The position numbers and the translations under genes are program-made. From NCBI GenBank assembly GCA_001485605.1, contig FAON01000008.1, forward strand, positions 1-64,000: a DNA stretch of 64,000 nt, written 5' to 3'. Below are positions 50,704-59,525 of this stretch, piece after piece. Each line of letters starts with the position of its first letter. The stretch's first letter is position 1. The notes under the pieces are model-generated. The model had not been told where the DNA came from and made no database searches. It was given only the letters and a program-made list of their open reading frames with translations. This DNA is from Candidatus Kryptobacter tengchongensis (GTDB lineage: Bacteria > Bacteroidota > Ignavibacteria > Kryptoniales > Kryptoniaceae).

Positions 50704-52412
50704 TGAAAACAAAAATGATCCAATTAATGAGAAATTTAGTTGTCTTACTCTTTCTTTCCTACAATCTTTACGCTCAAATTGTAAAATCCCCACCTTATGA
50801 AAAATATGTTGACTCAACAAAGATAACATTTTCATGGCGAACGATCTCAGCCTCGGATTCAAGAGTTAAAATTGGAAAAACGCAAAATTTTGAGCTTGGT
50901 GAGTTTATTGACACGGCAAAAACTTCAAATCACGAGGTAACCATCACAGGGCTTGAACCTGCCACAATCTATTATGTTCAAATCGCATCTTATGGCATTG
51001 TTAAGGATTCTGTTCGTTTTATTACATCAACCTCATCCGACTCAAGATCAACTGGTAGAATAAATGTTTACTTCAATAAAAGCGTTGATACAACTGTGAG
51101 CATTTGGCAAAAGGCAGTGGGAAATGTTGACCTAAAAGCTAAGCTGATTGAGAGGATAAATCAAGCGAGGTATTCAATTGATGTTTGTATTTATAATTTT
51201 TCTGGCACGGTTGCAAGCCAAATTGCCGATGCTCTTGTCAATGCAAAGAATCGGGGGGTTAAAATTAGATTTATAACTGAAAGAGAAAATTACAACCCAA
51301 CTCGTGCGGGCTATTCAAAATTAATAAATGCTGGCATTCCAATCCTTCTTGATAATACCGATGGTTATATGCATAATAAATTTGTCGTGATTGATTACAG
51401 AGATTCAAACTCGTGGGATAATGTATGGGTTATAACGGGTTCGTGGAACTTTACTGATGAGGGGACAAACCGAGATTTTCAAAATGTGATAGAGATTCAA
51501 GATAGAGCTATTGCGGGTGCATTTACACAAGAATTTGAGGAGATGTGGGGAAGCTCCGGGGATTTCCCTGATACATTGAGGTCAAAATTCGGTTTAAATA
51601 AAACTGACAACACTCCGCATGTTTTTAACATCAAGGGCAAAAGGGTTGAAGTTTATTTCAGTCCTTCTGATATGGTTGCGTCAAAAATTATTAGTGCGAT
51701 AAATCAGGCAAACTTCTCAATCTTTTTTGCACTTTTAACATTTACAAATTCAAACCTTTCAAATGCAATTAATGCACGATACAATGCTGGCGTGAGAAAT
51801 ATAAAGGGAATACTTGACAACAATACTGATCAGGGAAGCCAATATCCTTTCCTTTCAACTTTTTCGGAAGTTTTGATTGACACGGATAAAACAGCTCAAC
51901 TACATCACAAATACTGTTTAATTGATCCGACGCATATTTATTCAGATCCAATTTTAATCACTGGTTCTTACAACTGGTCAAACTCTGCCGAAACACGCAA
52001 TGATGAAAATGTTATTATAGTCTATGATACGCTTCTTGTAAACCTTTATCTTCAAGAGTTTGTTGCAAGATATAAGCAAAATGGCGGAAGCGGTGTGATA
52101 ACTTTTGTTAAAAAGGTTGAAAGTGAACCGATGGATTTTGAACTTTATCAAAATTATCCAAACCCATTTAATTCAGAAACAAATATAACTTACACGCTTC
52201 CGTTTGGTGGATTTGTAAGTTTGAAAATTTTTGACCTCCTTGGTAGAGAAGTTTTCACGGCAGTAAATTCATATCAAGAAGCAGGGAAGTATCAGTTGAA
52301 TTTAAGGTTTGATGGTGTTAATTTAAGTTCAGGAGTTTATTTCTATCGGCTTGATCTTAACAATTCGGAGCGTCATATTTCAAGGACAAAGAAGATGATC
52401 ATTATAAAGTAG
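50703..52412 (+). CDS. Secreted phospholipase D-like protein with fibronectin domain and T9SS C-terminal domain
   Basis: 569-aa exported protein. Signal peptide to about LYAQ (residue 22). A fibronectin-III/purple-phosphatase-like domain covers ~25-110 (TISASDSRVKIG... ITGLEPATIYYVQI). Two phospholipase D modules follow: His224-Asn-Lys226...Asp231 with GSWNFTDEG, and His401-His-Lys403...Asp408 with GSYNWSNSA. A T9SS type A sorting domain covers ~480-569 (ELYQNYPNPFN... SGVYFYRLDL). Such proteins are phosphodiesterases that act on phospholipids or DNA. The sorting domain predicts passage through T9SS and release or anchoring outside the cell. The start overlaps the SDR stop by one base. Confidence 0.93.
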   Translation: MKTKMIQLMRNLVVLLFLSYNLYAQIVKSPPYEKYVDSTKITFSWRTISASDSRVKIGKTQNFELGEFIDTAKTSNHEVTITGLEPATIYYVQIASYGIVKDSVRFITSTSSDSRSTGRINVYFNKSVDTTVSIWQKAVGNVDLKAKLIERINQARYSIDVCIYNFSGTVASQIADALVNAKNRGVKIRFITERENYNPTRAGYSKLINAGIPILLDNTDGYMHNKFVVIDYRDSNSWDNVWVITGSWNFTDEGTNRDFQNVIEIQDRAIAGAFTQEFEEMWGSSGDFPDTLRSKFGLNKTDNTPHVFNIKGKRVEVYFSPSDMVASKIISAINQANFSIFFALLTFTNSNLSNAINARYNAGVRNIKGILDNNTDQGSQYPFLSTFSEVLIDTDKTAQLHHKYCLIDPTHIYSDPILITGSYNWSNSAETRNDENVIIVYDTLLVNLYLQEFVARYKQNGGSGVITFVKKVESEPMDFELYQNYPNPFNSETNITYTLPFGGFVSLKIFDLLGREVFTAVNSYQEAGKYQLNLRFDGVNLSSGVYFYRLDLNNSERHISRTKKMIIIK

Positions 52413-52422
52413 TCTGACTTTG

Positions 52423-52950
52423 ATGGAGAAAAACTTACCTTATGAGGAAATACGAAGGCGTTTTGCCGAGTCAAAAGACTTCAATGAAATTTTTGATGCT
52501 GTTGAGGAAGCGATAAGGCAAAGGATTGAGGATATAGAACTTTACAGATTGCTTTTTTGGAATAATTCTCTTTCTGCAGAAGCGATAGCTATGTTTGGTG
52601 AAAAGATAGCGAGTGAATTTCCATCAATTGCGTATGATATTTACATGTGGCTTGCGAGTGTATTTGAGGTGGTTTATTCAAAATTTGACAACTATGAAGG
52701 GGCGTTAAAATTTTATAAAAAAGCTTCATCGGTTAGACCCCAAGAAATTGACCCGTATCTTGATGCAGTGGATTGTTATGACCCAGATTTAAATATTCCA
52801 CCTGCTGAATTGTTAATTGAATTTCTTCTTGAAGGTTTAAAACATGTCCGAACTCCGAAACCAATTTACCAAAGATTATGTGCTTTGCATAGAGCTATTG
52901 GAAATGAGGAAATGGCAAGATATTACGAACAAAAGATGAAAGAGATTTGA
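52423..52950 (+). CDS. Hypothetical protein, helical, TPR-like
   Basis: 175-aa soluble protein of unknown function. It is predicted to be mostly helical; a segment EGALKFYKKASSVRPQEIDPYLDAVDCYDP resembles a single TPR pair, and the C-terminal HRAIGNEEMARYYEQKMKEI another. No catalytic motif, signal peptide or membrane helix is seen. Start ATG 52423 is preferred over TTG 52420. It overlaps the downstream transporter gene by a TTGA start-stop, so it is co-translated with it. A scaffold role is only a guess. Confidence 0.75.
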   Translation: MEKNLPYEEIRRRFAESKDFNEIFDAVEEAIRQRIEDIELYRLLFWNNSLSAEAIAMFGEKIASEFPSIAYDIYMWLASVFEVVYSKFDNYEGALKFYKKASSVRPQEIDPYLDAVDCYDPDLNIPPAELLIEFLLEGLKHVRTPKPIYQRLCALHRAIGNEEMARYYEQKMKEI

Positions 52951-53834
52951 AGACGGGTGATTTAAGAGGTTATTTGAGCATAGCGACAGCAACGCTTTTC
53001 TGGGGATTTTCGGCAACAATTGCAAAATTTTTATTTAAGCATGAGGTTGACCTTCTCACACTTGTTCAAATGAGATCAACTCTTTCATTTGTTGTTTTAT
53101 TTTTGATTCTTTTCGCATTAAAAAGGGAATATGTCAAAATCTCAAAGAGTGATATCCCCCGCTTTGCATTGCTTGGCGTCATCGGAATTGCTGGCTCAAA
53201 CTTTACATATTACTTTACTTTAAATCAGATAAATGTCGCAACTGCTATAATTATGCAGTATACGGCTCCTGTTCTTGTAGTTCTTTATGCTGTTTTATCT
53301 GGAAGTGAAAGAGTCACACCTGTTAAGATAATTTCAACGATTCTTTCTCTTGTTGGATGCTCGCTTGTGGTTCGTATATTTGATGTTCAGTTTTTGAATT
53401 TGAGTAAAATTGGAGTGATAAGTGGTGTTGCTTCGGCTCTGTGTTGGGCATTTTTTAACATCTATGGGAAAAGAATCAGTTCAAGATATAATATCTGGAC
53501 AAATTTAACATTTGGATTGATGTTTGCAGGGCTCTTCTGGCTTTTCTTCAATCCGCCATGGAAAATTTTTAACTCGGGCTATACCTTAAATGACTGGCTT
53601 ATTTTCTTTGCCTTTGCAATGATCTCTGTTTTGATACCTTATTTTTTCTATTTCAATGGGTTAAAGCATATTCTCTCATCGTCTGCGATTATAACAAGCA
53701 CGCTTGAGCCGGTTATCGCTATTGTCTCCGCATGGATAATTGTTGGAGAAAAGTTATCTTTAATTCAGATCGTTGGTTCTGTGCTTGTCTTAAAATCTGT
53801 TGTTTTATTGCAAATAAAAAGAGAAACAAGTTGA
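52947..53834 (+). CDS. EamA/DMT family transporter (second)
   Basis: 295-aa inner-membrane permease with ten segments in two EamA halves. LSIATATLFWGFSATIAKFLF opens the first, and YFFYFNGLKHILSSSAIITSTLEPVIAIVSAWIIVGEKLSLIQIVG is the classic C-terminal signature. It starts at TTG 52947 overlapping the previous stop, and its own TGA overlaps the TTG of trmH, so three genes are chained by TTGA overlaps. Substrate unknown; amino acids or metabolites are typical of the family. Confidence 0.9.
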   Translation: MKTGDLRGYLSIATATLFWGFSATIAKFLFKHEVDLLTLVQMRSTLSFVVLFLILFALKREYVKISKSDIPRFALLGVIGIAGSNFTYYFTLNQINVATAIIMQYTAPVLVVLYAVLSGSERVTPVKIISTILSLVGCSLVVRIFDVQFLNLSKIGVISGVASALCWAFFNIYGKRISSRYNIWTNLTFGLMFAGLFWLFFNPPWKIFNSGYTLNDWLIFFAFAMISVLIPYFFYFNGLKHILSSSAIITSTLEPVIAIVSAWIIVGEKLSLIQIVGSVLVLKSVVLLQIKRETS

Positions 53835-54412
53835 GAACCGAAAGGAGAATTGAAAGAGTAAAATATGTCCTCTCTCACAGACAAGATGATTTGACCGTCG
53901 TGGTTGAAAACATTCATGACCCACACAATGTAAGCGCTATAATAAGAACTTGTGATGCGGTTGGTGTTTTTATGATAAACCTTGTGTATACGATTGAACA
54001 ATTCCCAGACATCGGGAAAAAATCAAGCGCAGGGGCAATGAAGTGGGTTTATAGAAGAAATTTTAAAAGTGTGGATGAATGTTATAATACATTGAGAGAT
54101 GAAGGATTTAAAATTTATGCGACTAAGATCGTTGAAGGCGCAAAGTCACTCTATGAACTTGATCTAACGAAGAAGATTGCTTTTGTATTTGGGAATGAAC
54201 ATCGTGGCGTTTCAGACGAAGCAAGTGAAAAAGCCGATGGAATTTTCATGATACCAATGTTTGGGATGGTTCAAAGTTTAAATGTTTCAGTTGCATGTGC
54301 TGTAACCCTTTATGAAGCGTTAAGGCAACGACTTTTAGCAGGTCATTACGATAAACAGAAGTTAAACCCTGAGATTTTTGAAAAGGTTTTTCTTGAATGG
54401 ATTGAAAAATAA
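53831..54412 (+). CDS. trmH: TrmH-type tRNA/rRNA 2'-O-methyltransferase (SPOUT)
   Basis: 193-aa SPOUT-family RNA methyltransferase. DPHNVSAIIRTCDAVGV is motif 1 with the catalytic Asn and Arg, FVFGNEHRGVSDE is motif 2, and FGMVQSLNVSVACAVTLYEA is the trefoil-knot motif 3. The short N-terminal RRIERVKYVLSHRQDDLTVVVENI segment is typical of TrmH, which makes Gm18 in tRNA. The frame extends upstream to 53732 inside the transporter gene. I start it at TTG 53831, which gives normal length and the same TTGA overlap as the preceding pair. A 23S rRNA target cannot be excluded. Confidence 0.85.
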   Translation: MRTERRIERVKYVLSHRQDDLTVVVENIHDPHNVSAIIRTCDAVGVFMINLVYTIEQFPDIGKKSSAGAMKWVYRRNFKSVDECYNTLRDEGFKIYATKIVEGAKSLYELDLTKKIAFVFGNEHRGVSDEASEKADGIFMIPMFGMVQSLNVSVACAVTLYEALRQRLLAGHYDKQKLNPEIFEKVFLEWIEK

Positions 54413-54425
54413 AAATTGGGGAGTT

Positions 54426-55826
54426 ATGTTAATTGACACACACGCACATATTTACTGGGAAAGTTACGATAACGATAGAGAGGAGATGTTGAAGAGGGCA
54501 ATTGATTCGGGCATTAAATATATCATTTGTCCAGGGACAGATATTGAAACAAGTATAAAAGCGATTGAGCTTGCTGAGAAATACGATTTTGTCTATGCTG
54601 GAGTTGGGTTTCATCCACATGATGCGGTAAAAGCGGGTGAAAAGGAGCTTGAAAAAATTGAAGAGCTGAGCTATCATCCAAAGGTTGTCGCAATTGGTGA
54701 AATAGGGCTTGATTTTCACTATAACTTTTCACCTCGGGAAAAGCAAATTGAGGTCTTCAAAAAGCAAATTCAAATCGCAAAAAGGAGAAATCTTCCGGTT
54801 ATAATTCACAATAGGGAGTCGCATAAGGAAATTTTTGAGGTTCTTGAATCCGAAATAGATGATAAATGGACAGGTTTTGGGAAACTTGCTGATGGTAAAC
54901 TACCACCACCACGAGGCGTTTTTCATGCGTTTAGTGGAAATGTCAAGGATGCGTGGAGAGCTATAAATCTTGGATTTTATATCTCAATCTCTGGTGTTAT
55001 AACTTTCAAGAACGCTGGAAATTTAATTGATGTTGTGCGTGAGATTCAGCCAGAGCATTTGCTTGTTGAAACGGATTCCCCATTTCTTACACCGCATCCA
55101 TTCCGTGGGAAAAGGAATGAGCCGATGTATGTCAACTTTGTGGCTGAGAAAATCGCACAAATTCAGGGTTTAACGGTTGAAGATATTGAAAGGACAACAA
55201 CTTTCAATGTTTATCGTCTTTTTAGAATCGGAAGTAAGCCTGAACCTAAAATTGCGTATAAAATCAGAAATTCGCTTTGCCTTAACATAACTTTGCGTTG
55301 CAATGCCGATTGCGTTTTCTGCGATAGAAAAGGTGAAGCCATAGTTAAAGGTTATTTTTTAAAAATTGATCATGAGCCAACGGCGGAAGAATTTATAAAA
55401 GAAATCGGTGACCCAAAACAATACGATGAAATCGTCTTCGTTGGTTACGGCGAACCAACGATACGACTTGATGTTGTCAAAGAAGTGGCAAGATATGTGA
55501 AAGAACATGGTGGAAAAACTCGTCTTGATACAGATGGTCATGGGAATATAATAAATAAAAGAAATATCGTCCCCGAGCTCGTGGGTTTAATTGATGTTGT
55601 TTCAATTAGTTTAAATTCAATTGATCCGATTGAATATGGAAGATTGATGAACATAGATGGAGAAAAATTTCACCCAGCGATGATTGAATTCGCAAAGGAG
55701 TGCAAAAAATATGGGATAGAAACAATTATGACAATAGTTGGAATAGATGGAATTGATGTTGAAAAACATAGAAAATTTGTTGAAGAAGAAATCGGAGTAA
55801 AATTTAGATATAGACCTTTATTTTAA
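54426..55826 (+). CDS. TatD-type metal-dependent hydrolase fused to a radical SAM domain
   Basis: 466-aa two-domain protein. Residues 1-265 are a TatD-family amidohydrolase-fold nuclease: His6 and His8 (DTHAH), Glu92 (GEIGLDFHY), His128, His167 and Asp217 (ETDSPFLTP). Residues ~283-466 are a small radical SAM domain with the cluster motif Cys292-x3-Cys296-x2-Cys299, a GYGEPT block and an SLN segment. TatD-linked radical SAM proteins are known as separate or fused genes; their product is unknown. ATG 54426 is chosen because MLIDTHAH is the TatD start and a GGGGAG element precedes it. sdaAB follows after 1 bp. Confidence 0.93.
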   Translation: MLIDTHAHIYWESYDNDREEMLKRAIDSGIKYIICPGTDIETSIKAIELAEKYDFVYAGVGFHPHDAVKAGEKELEKIEELSYHPKVVAIGEIGLDFHYNFSPREKQIEVFKKQIQIAKRRNLPVIIHNRESHKEIFEVLESEIDDKWTGFGKLADGKLPPPRGVFHAFSGNVKDAWRAINLGFYISISGVITFKNAGNLIDVVREIQPEHLLVETDSPFLTPHPFRGKRNEPMYVNFVAEKIAQIQGLTVEDIERTTTFNVYRLFRIGSKPEPKIAYKIRNSLCLNITLRCNADCVFCDRKGEAIVKGYFLKIDHEPTAEEFIKEIGDPKQYDEIVFVGYGEPTIRLDVVKEVARYVKEHGGKTRLDTDGHGNIINKRNIVPELVGLIDVVSISLNSIDPIEYGRLMNIDGEKFHPAMIEFAKECKKYGIETIMTIVGIDGIDVEKHRKFVEEEIGVKFRYRPLF

Positions 55827-55827
55827 C

Positions 55828-56490
55828 ATGCCGAGTATATTTGACATACTTGGACCTGTGATGATAGGTCCATCAAGTTCGCACACTGCTGGAGCTGCTA
55901 AACTTGGTTATGTTGCAAGGCAGCTTCTTGGGGCTGAACCAGGCAGAGCAGAGATAACTCTTTATAATTCGTTTGCGAGGACTTATAAGGGACACGGAAC
56001 CGATAGAGCGATAATTGGTGGAATTCTCGGGATGAAGCCTGATGATGAGATGTTAAGAGATTCACTTGAAATAGCCAAAAAGATGGGGTTGAAATATGAA
56101 TTCAAACTTATAATGAAAGCCCCAAAACTTCACCCTAATTCCGCACGAATAAAGCTACATGACTTAGGTGGAAATAGCATTGAAATGGTTGGCTCATCCC
56201 TTGGTGGCGGAAGAATTGAAATAGTTGAGATTGAGGGATTTAAAGTTAGTTTTTCCGTTATGACCCACACAATTGTGATAATTGCGGATGATATCCCAGG
56301 GAGCATTGCTCACATAAGCGGGGCAATTGCTGAAAAGAATATAAACATCGCAAATATGTTCGTATCAAGAGAGGAAAAACTTGCAAATATGATAATTGAA
56401 GTTGATCAAGATGTTCCAGAAGATGTTCTTAAGAAAATTCGTTCTTTTGGATGGGTTCATTATGTTAGGCTTGTTGAACCGATTTTTTAA
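55828..56490 (+). CDS. sdaAB: L-serine dehydratase, iron-sulfur-dependent, beta subunit
   Basis: 220-aa beta subunit of the two-gene [4Fe-4S] L-serine ammonia-lyase, which makes pyruvate and ammonia from serine. The N-terminal IFDILGPVMIGPSSSHTAGA block is diagnostic. A C-terminal ACT domain (residues ~148-220: SFSVMTHTIVIIADDIPGSIAHISGAIAEKNINIANMFV) is the regulatory part. The alpha-subunit gene follows 20 bp downstream with a strong SD. Together with glyA and ald, it feeds amino acids into pyruvate. Confidence 0.97.
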   Translation: MPSIFDILGPVMIGPSSSHTAGAAKLGYVARQLLGAEPGRAEITLYNSFARTYKGHGTDRAIIGGILGMKPDDEMLRDSLEIAKKMGLKYEFKLIMKAPKLHPNSARIKLHDLGGNSIEMVGSSLGGGRIEIVEIEGFKVSFSVMTHTIVIIADDIPGSIAHISGAIAEKNINIANMFVSREEKLANMIIEVDQDVPEDVLKKIRSFGWVHYVRLVEPIF

Positions 56491-56499
56491 AAATATCAT

Positions 56500-56504
56500 G
56501 GAGG
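56500..56504 (+). promoter_or_regulatory. Ribosome binding site of sdaAA
   Basis: GGAGG six bases before the ATG at 56511, in the 20-bp gap between the two serine dehydratase genes. It would raise alpha-subunit translation independently of the upstream gene. Confidence 0.75.
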
Positions 56505-56510
56505 TAAAAG

Positions 56511-57392
56511 ATGGAGATAAATTCTTTTGAAGATATTTTGAGATATTCAGAACAGATGAATGCGACAATTCCAGAGGTGATGATAGAATATGAAATCCGT
56601 AAGACTGGAAAAAGTCGGGAACAGGTAATTGAAGGTGTGAGGAAAATTTTAAATGTTATGATAGAGTCAGTCAATAATGGATTGGCTCGGGATGTTAAAT
56701 CGCCAAGTGGTCTGCTTGATAATTTTGCGAAGAAAGTTTACAACGCGAAAGTGAATGTTTTGACTGTCAATTTTCAGAAGGCAATTGCCAGAGCCATGGC
56801 GGTAAGTGAAGTTAACGCATGTATGGGAAGAATTGCTGCTGCCCCAACAGCTGGTTCATCTGGAATTATCCCAGCTGTTATAACAACAATGATGGAGGAA
56901 CATGGTATAGACGAAGACAGGGCGATTGAAGGATTGCTTGTTGCTTCGGCAATTGGTTTGTTAATTGTAAAAAATGCTTCGGTAGCTGGTTCAGAAGCAG
57001 GATGTATGGGTGAAACTGGAAGTGCAGCAGCAATGGGGGCTTCAGCAATTGTTTATCTTCTTGGCGGAAATAATAAGCAAATTGAAAGCGCCGCATGTTT
57101 TGCAATTGAAGGAGCGATGGGTTTAGTTTGTGACCCAATCGCTGGGCTCGTTGAAATCCCTTGCATCTTTAGAAACGCTATAGGTGTTGCAAATGCCTTT
57201 ACCTCAGCGCAGATCGCTCTTTCTGGGGTTGAGTCAATTATTCCGCTTGATGAGGTAATACTTGCAATGAATGAAGTCGCTGAGTTGATGTCGCCAAAAC
57301 TTAAAGAGACTGCACAGGGTGGACTTGCCAATACTAAAACTGCAAGGGAAATCCAAAGAAGATTCATTTATCAAATTGACATCGGAAAATAA
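56511..57392 (+). CDS. sdaAA: L-serine dehydratase, iron-sulfur-dependent, alpha subunit
   Basis: 293-aa catalytic subunit of the [4Fe-4S] serine dehydratase. Conserved cysteines for the cluster appear in GCMGETGSAAAMG and in LVCDPIAGLVEIPC. The APTAGSSGIIPAVI loop is the substrate region. Length equals the separate alpha subunits of Gram-positive and FCB bacteria, not the single-chain form. The enzyme is usually oxygen-sensitive, in line with anaerobic or microaerobic amino-acid use. Confidence 0.97.
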   Translation: MEINSFEDILRYSEQMNATIPEVMIEYEIRKTGKSREQVIEGVRKILNVMIESVNNGLARDVKSPSGLLDNFAKKVYNAKVNVLTVNFQKAIARAMAVSEVNACMGRIAAAPTAGSSGIIPAVITTMMEEHGIDEDRAIEGLLVASAIGLLIVKNASVAGSEAGCMGETGSAAAMGASAIVYLLGGNNKQIESAACFAIEGAMGLVCDPIAGLVEIPCIFRNAIGVANAFTSAQIALSGVESIIPLDEVILAMNEVAELMSPKLKETAQGGLANTKTAREIQRRFIYQIDIGK

Positions 57393-57404
57393 ATTTGTTG
57401 TTTG

Positions 57405-59504
57405 ATGACCTTTTTAAACCCAACTTTTTTGTTTGCGCTTTTTGCCTCAGCAATACCAGTTTTGATCCACCTATTTAACCTTAGAAGGTTAAAAACCGTT
57501 GAATTCAGCAGCATTAAATTTTTAAAAGAACTTCAACGCTCAAGGATACGCTCGTTAAAGATAAAGCAGATAATTCTTTTGCTCATCCGTGTTCTTGCTA
57601 TTGTTTTTCTTGTCCTTGCTTTTTCAAGACCTGTGATAAAGGGTTACCTTTTTAAGCCAATGATCGCTGGGCATGCGAGAAGCAGTGTGGTTATAATTCT
57701 TGATAACACCTTGAGCATGGCCTCAACAGATGAAAAAGGAAGATTTATAAACCAAGCGAAGTCAATTGCTCAAAGCATCATGGATATTTTGACCGAGTCA
57801 GACGAATTTGCACTTATTCGCTTATCAGATATTCCCAATATCGCAACTGATGGATTTACCCATAACATCTCATTTATGAGAAAACTTATTGACGAGACGG
57901 AGTTTACTTATACGCATAAAAAACTTTATGATGCTCTCGCGGTTTCAAGCAAAATTATTGAAAAGTCAAAGAATTTAAATCGTGAAATTTACATCATTTC
58001 TGATATGCAAAAAAGCGAATTTGATTTTCCTTCTGATACGGTCAATCGCAAATTTAAATTGCCCCCTGATGTTCGTGTTTTTACAATAAATGTTGGTGAA
58101 TTTAAGGAACAAAATTTTTCTGTTGATAAAGTTGAAATCAAAAATAAGGTGATCTTCCCAGGTCGGACGCTCTCGCTTGAGGCGATTGTTTCAAATCATG
58201 GGAAAGTAAACATGTCAAACTATGTCGTCAGCGTCTTTTTGAACGGGAGAAGGGTTGCGCAGAAAAGCATCAACTTGAAATATGATGCATCGCAAACAGT
58301 TGATTTTAACATCTTAACAGAAGAACTATCTGGCTTTGTTGATGGATTTGTTGAAATTGAAGATGATAACTTCAACTTTGATAACAGGCGATATTTTTCA
58401 TTCTTTATACCAGGTGAGATAAGAATTTTGCTTGCTGGTGATGAAGGTGATATTAAATTTTTAAAACTTGCCCTTTCAACAGTTCATGAAATTTACAAGA
58501 GGTCATTTTTCAAGATAAATCAAGTTTCACTTCAAACTCTTTCAAGTGTTGATTTTTCAAATTTTGATGTTGTTTTTCTTGTTAAACCAATTCAAATTGA
58601 TAGGGCAACTTCAGGGCGATTGAAAAACTTTGTCTCAAATGGTGGAGCGCTTGTTTTATTTATGGGAAGTAATGCGAATCTCCAGGCTTTAAATCAAAAC
58701 TTCAATTCAATTTTTAACATTCCTGAATTTGAAGGTATCGCAAGACAAAAAATGCTCTTCTCAAAAATTGATATAACTCACCCTATCTTTGAAGGTGTTT
58801 TTACAGAGAAACCGAAAAAATTTGACTCACCCGAGATAAGAGAATATGTTAAATTTAAAACAAATTATGGCTTTACATCTATAATTGAACTCGCTGATGG
58901 AAGTCCGTTTTTGATTGAAAAGAACGAAGGGAGCGGGAAAATCCTTATTTTTACAACTGAGCCGACAGATAAAGCTTCTGATTTGCCTTACAAAGGAATT
59001 TTCATCCCACTTATTTTTCAGTCTATTTTATACATAACAACTCCATCTGGACTGAAAACAGAGTATTCAATTGGTGACACAGCTGAAGTGAGGATAGATT
59101 TCATGAGAAAATTTTATGGGCAGATTTTAAAAGATTTAAAGCTTTTAAGACCTGATGGAAGTGATTTTGCTTTTGAATTAAGTGGTGGCAATTTCCTGAA
59201 GATAAATCAGGCGACAATTCCAGGGATTTATGCAATTTCTGGCGGAAATAGAAACGCTGTTTTAAAGCTTGCGTTTAACCCACCCTATGAAGAGTTTAAG
59301 TATAAGAAGGTAAATGAAGAGGAGATAATTTCTTTTTTGAACAGGGTTGGAATAAAGCAATATAAGATGGTTGAACATTCGGACGGGATCAAGGTTAGGG
59401 AAGAGATTTTAAGGGCAAGATATGGTGTTGAGTTATGGAAGGTTTTTCTTGTTCTTTCAATTTTTATGTTTCTTGCTGAAAGCTTGATTTCAAGGAAGAT
59501 GTAA
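57405..59504 (+). CDS. BatA-like membrane protein with VWA domain
   Basis: 699-aa membrane protein. The N-terminal LNPTFLFALFASAIPVLIHLFNLRRLKTVEFSS is the BatA (aerotolerance regulator) domain with two membrane helices. A VWA domain follows with the metal site DNTLS near residue 100. A GATase-like/DUF4159-type region (LLAGDEGDIKFLKLAL...) comes next, and there is a final membrane helix near the C terminus. It lacks the batB, batC, batD and moxR neighbours often found with it. ATG 57405 is preferred to TTG 57402. The function in envelope stress is by family only. Confidence 0.85.
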   Translation: MTFLNPTFLFALFASAIPVLIHLFNLRRLKTVEFSSIKFLKELQRSRIRSLKIKQIILLLIRVLAIVFLVLAFSRPVIKGYLFKPMIAGHARSSVVIILDNTLSMASTDEKGRFINQAKSIAQSIMDILTESDEFALIRLSDIPNIATDGFTHNISFMRKLIDETEFTYTHKKLYDALAVSSKIIEKSKNLNREIYIISDMQKSEFDFPSDTVNRKFKLPPDVRVFTINVGEFKEQNFSVDKVEIKNKVIFPGRTLSLEAIVSNHGKVNMSNYVVSVFLNGRRVAQKSINLKYDASQTVDFNILTEELSGFVDGFVEIEDDNFNFDNRRYFSFFIPGEIRILLAGDEGDIKFLKLALSTVHEIYKRSFFKINQVSLQTLSSVDFSNFDVVFLVKPIQIDRATSGRLKNFVSNGGALVLFMGSNANLQALNQNFNSIFNIPEFEGIARQKMLFSKIDITHPIFEGVFTEKPKKFDSPEIREYVKFKTNYGFTSIIELADGSPFLIEKNEGSGKILIFTTEPTDKASDLPYKGIFIPLIFQSILYITTPSGLKTEYSIGDTAEVRIDFMRKFYGQILKDLKLLRPDGSDFAFELSGGNFLKINQATIPGIYAISGGNRNAVLKLAFNPPYEEFKYKKVNEEEIISFLNRVGIKQYKMVEHSDGIKVREEILRARYGVELWKVFLVLSIFMFLAESLISRKM

Positions 59505-59525
59505 AAAATTAATTTGACTTAACAA

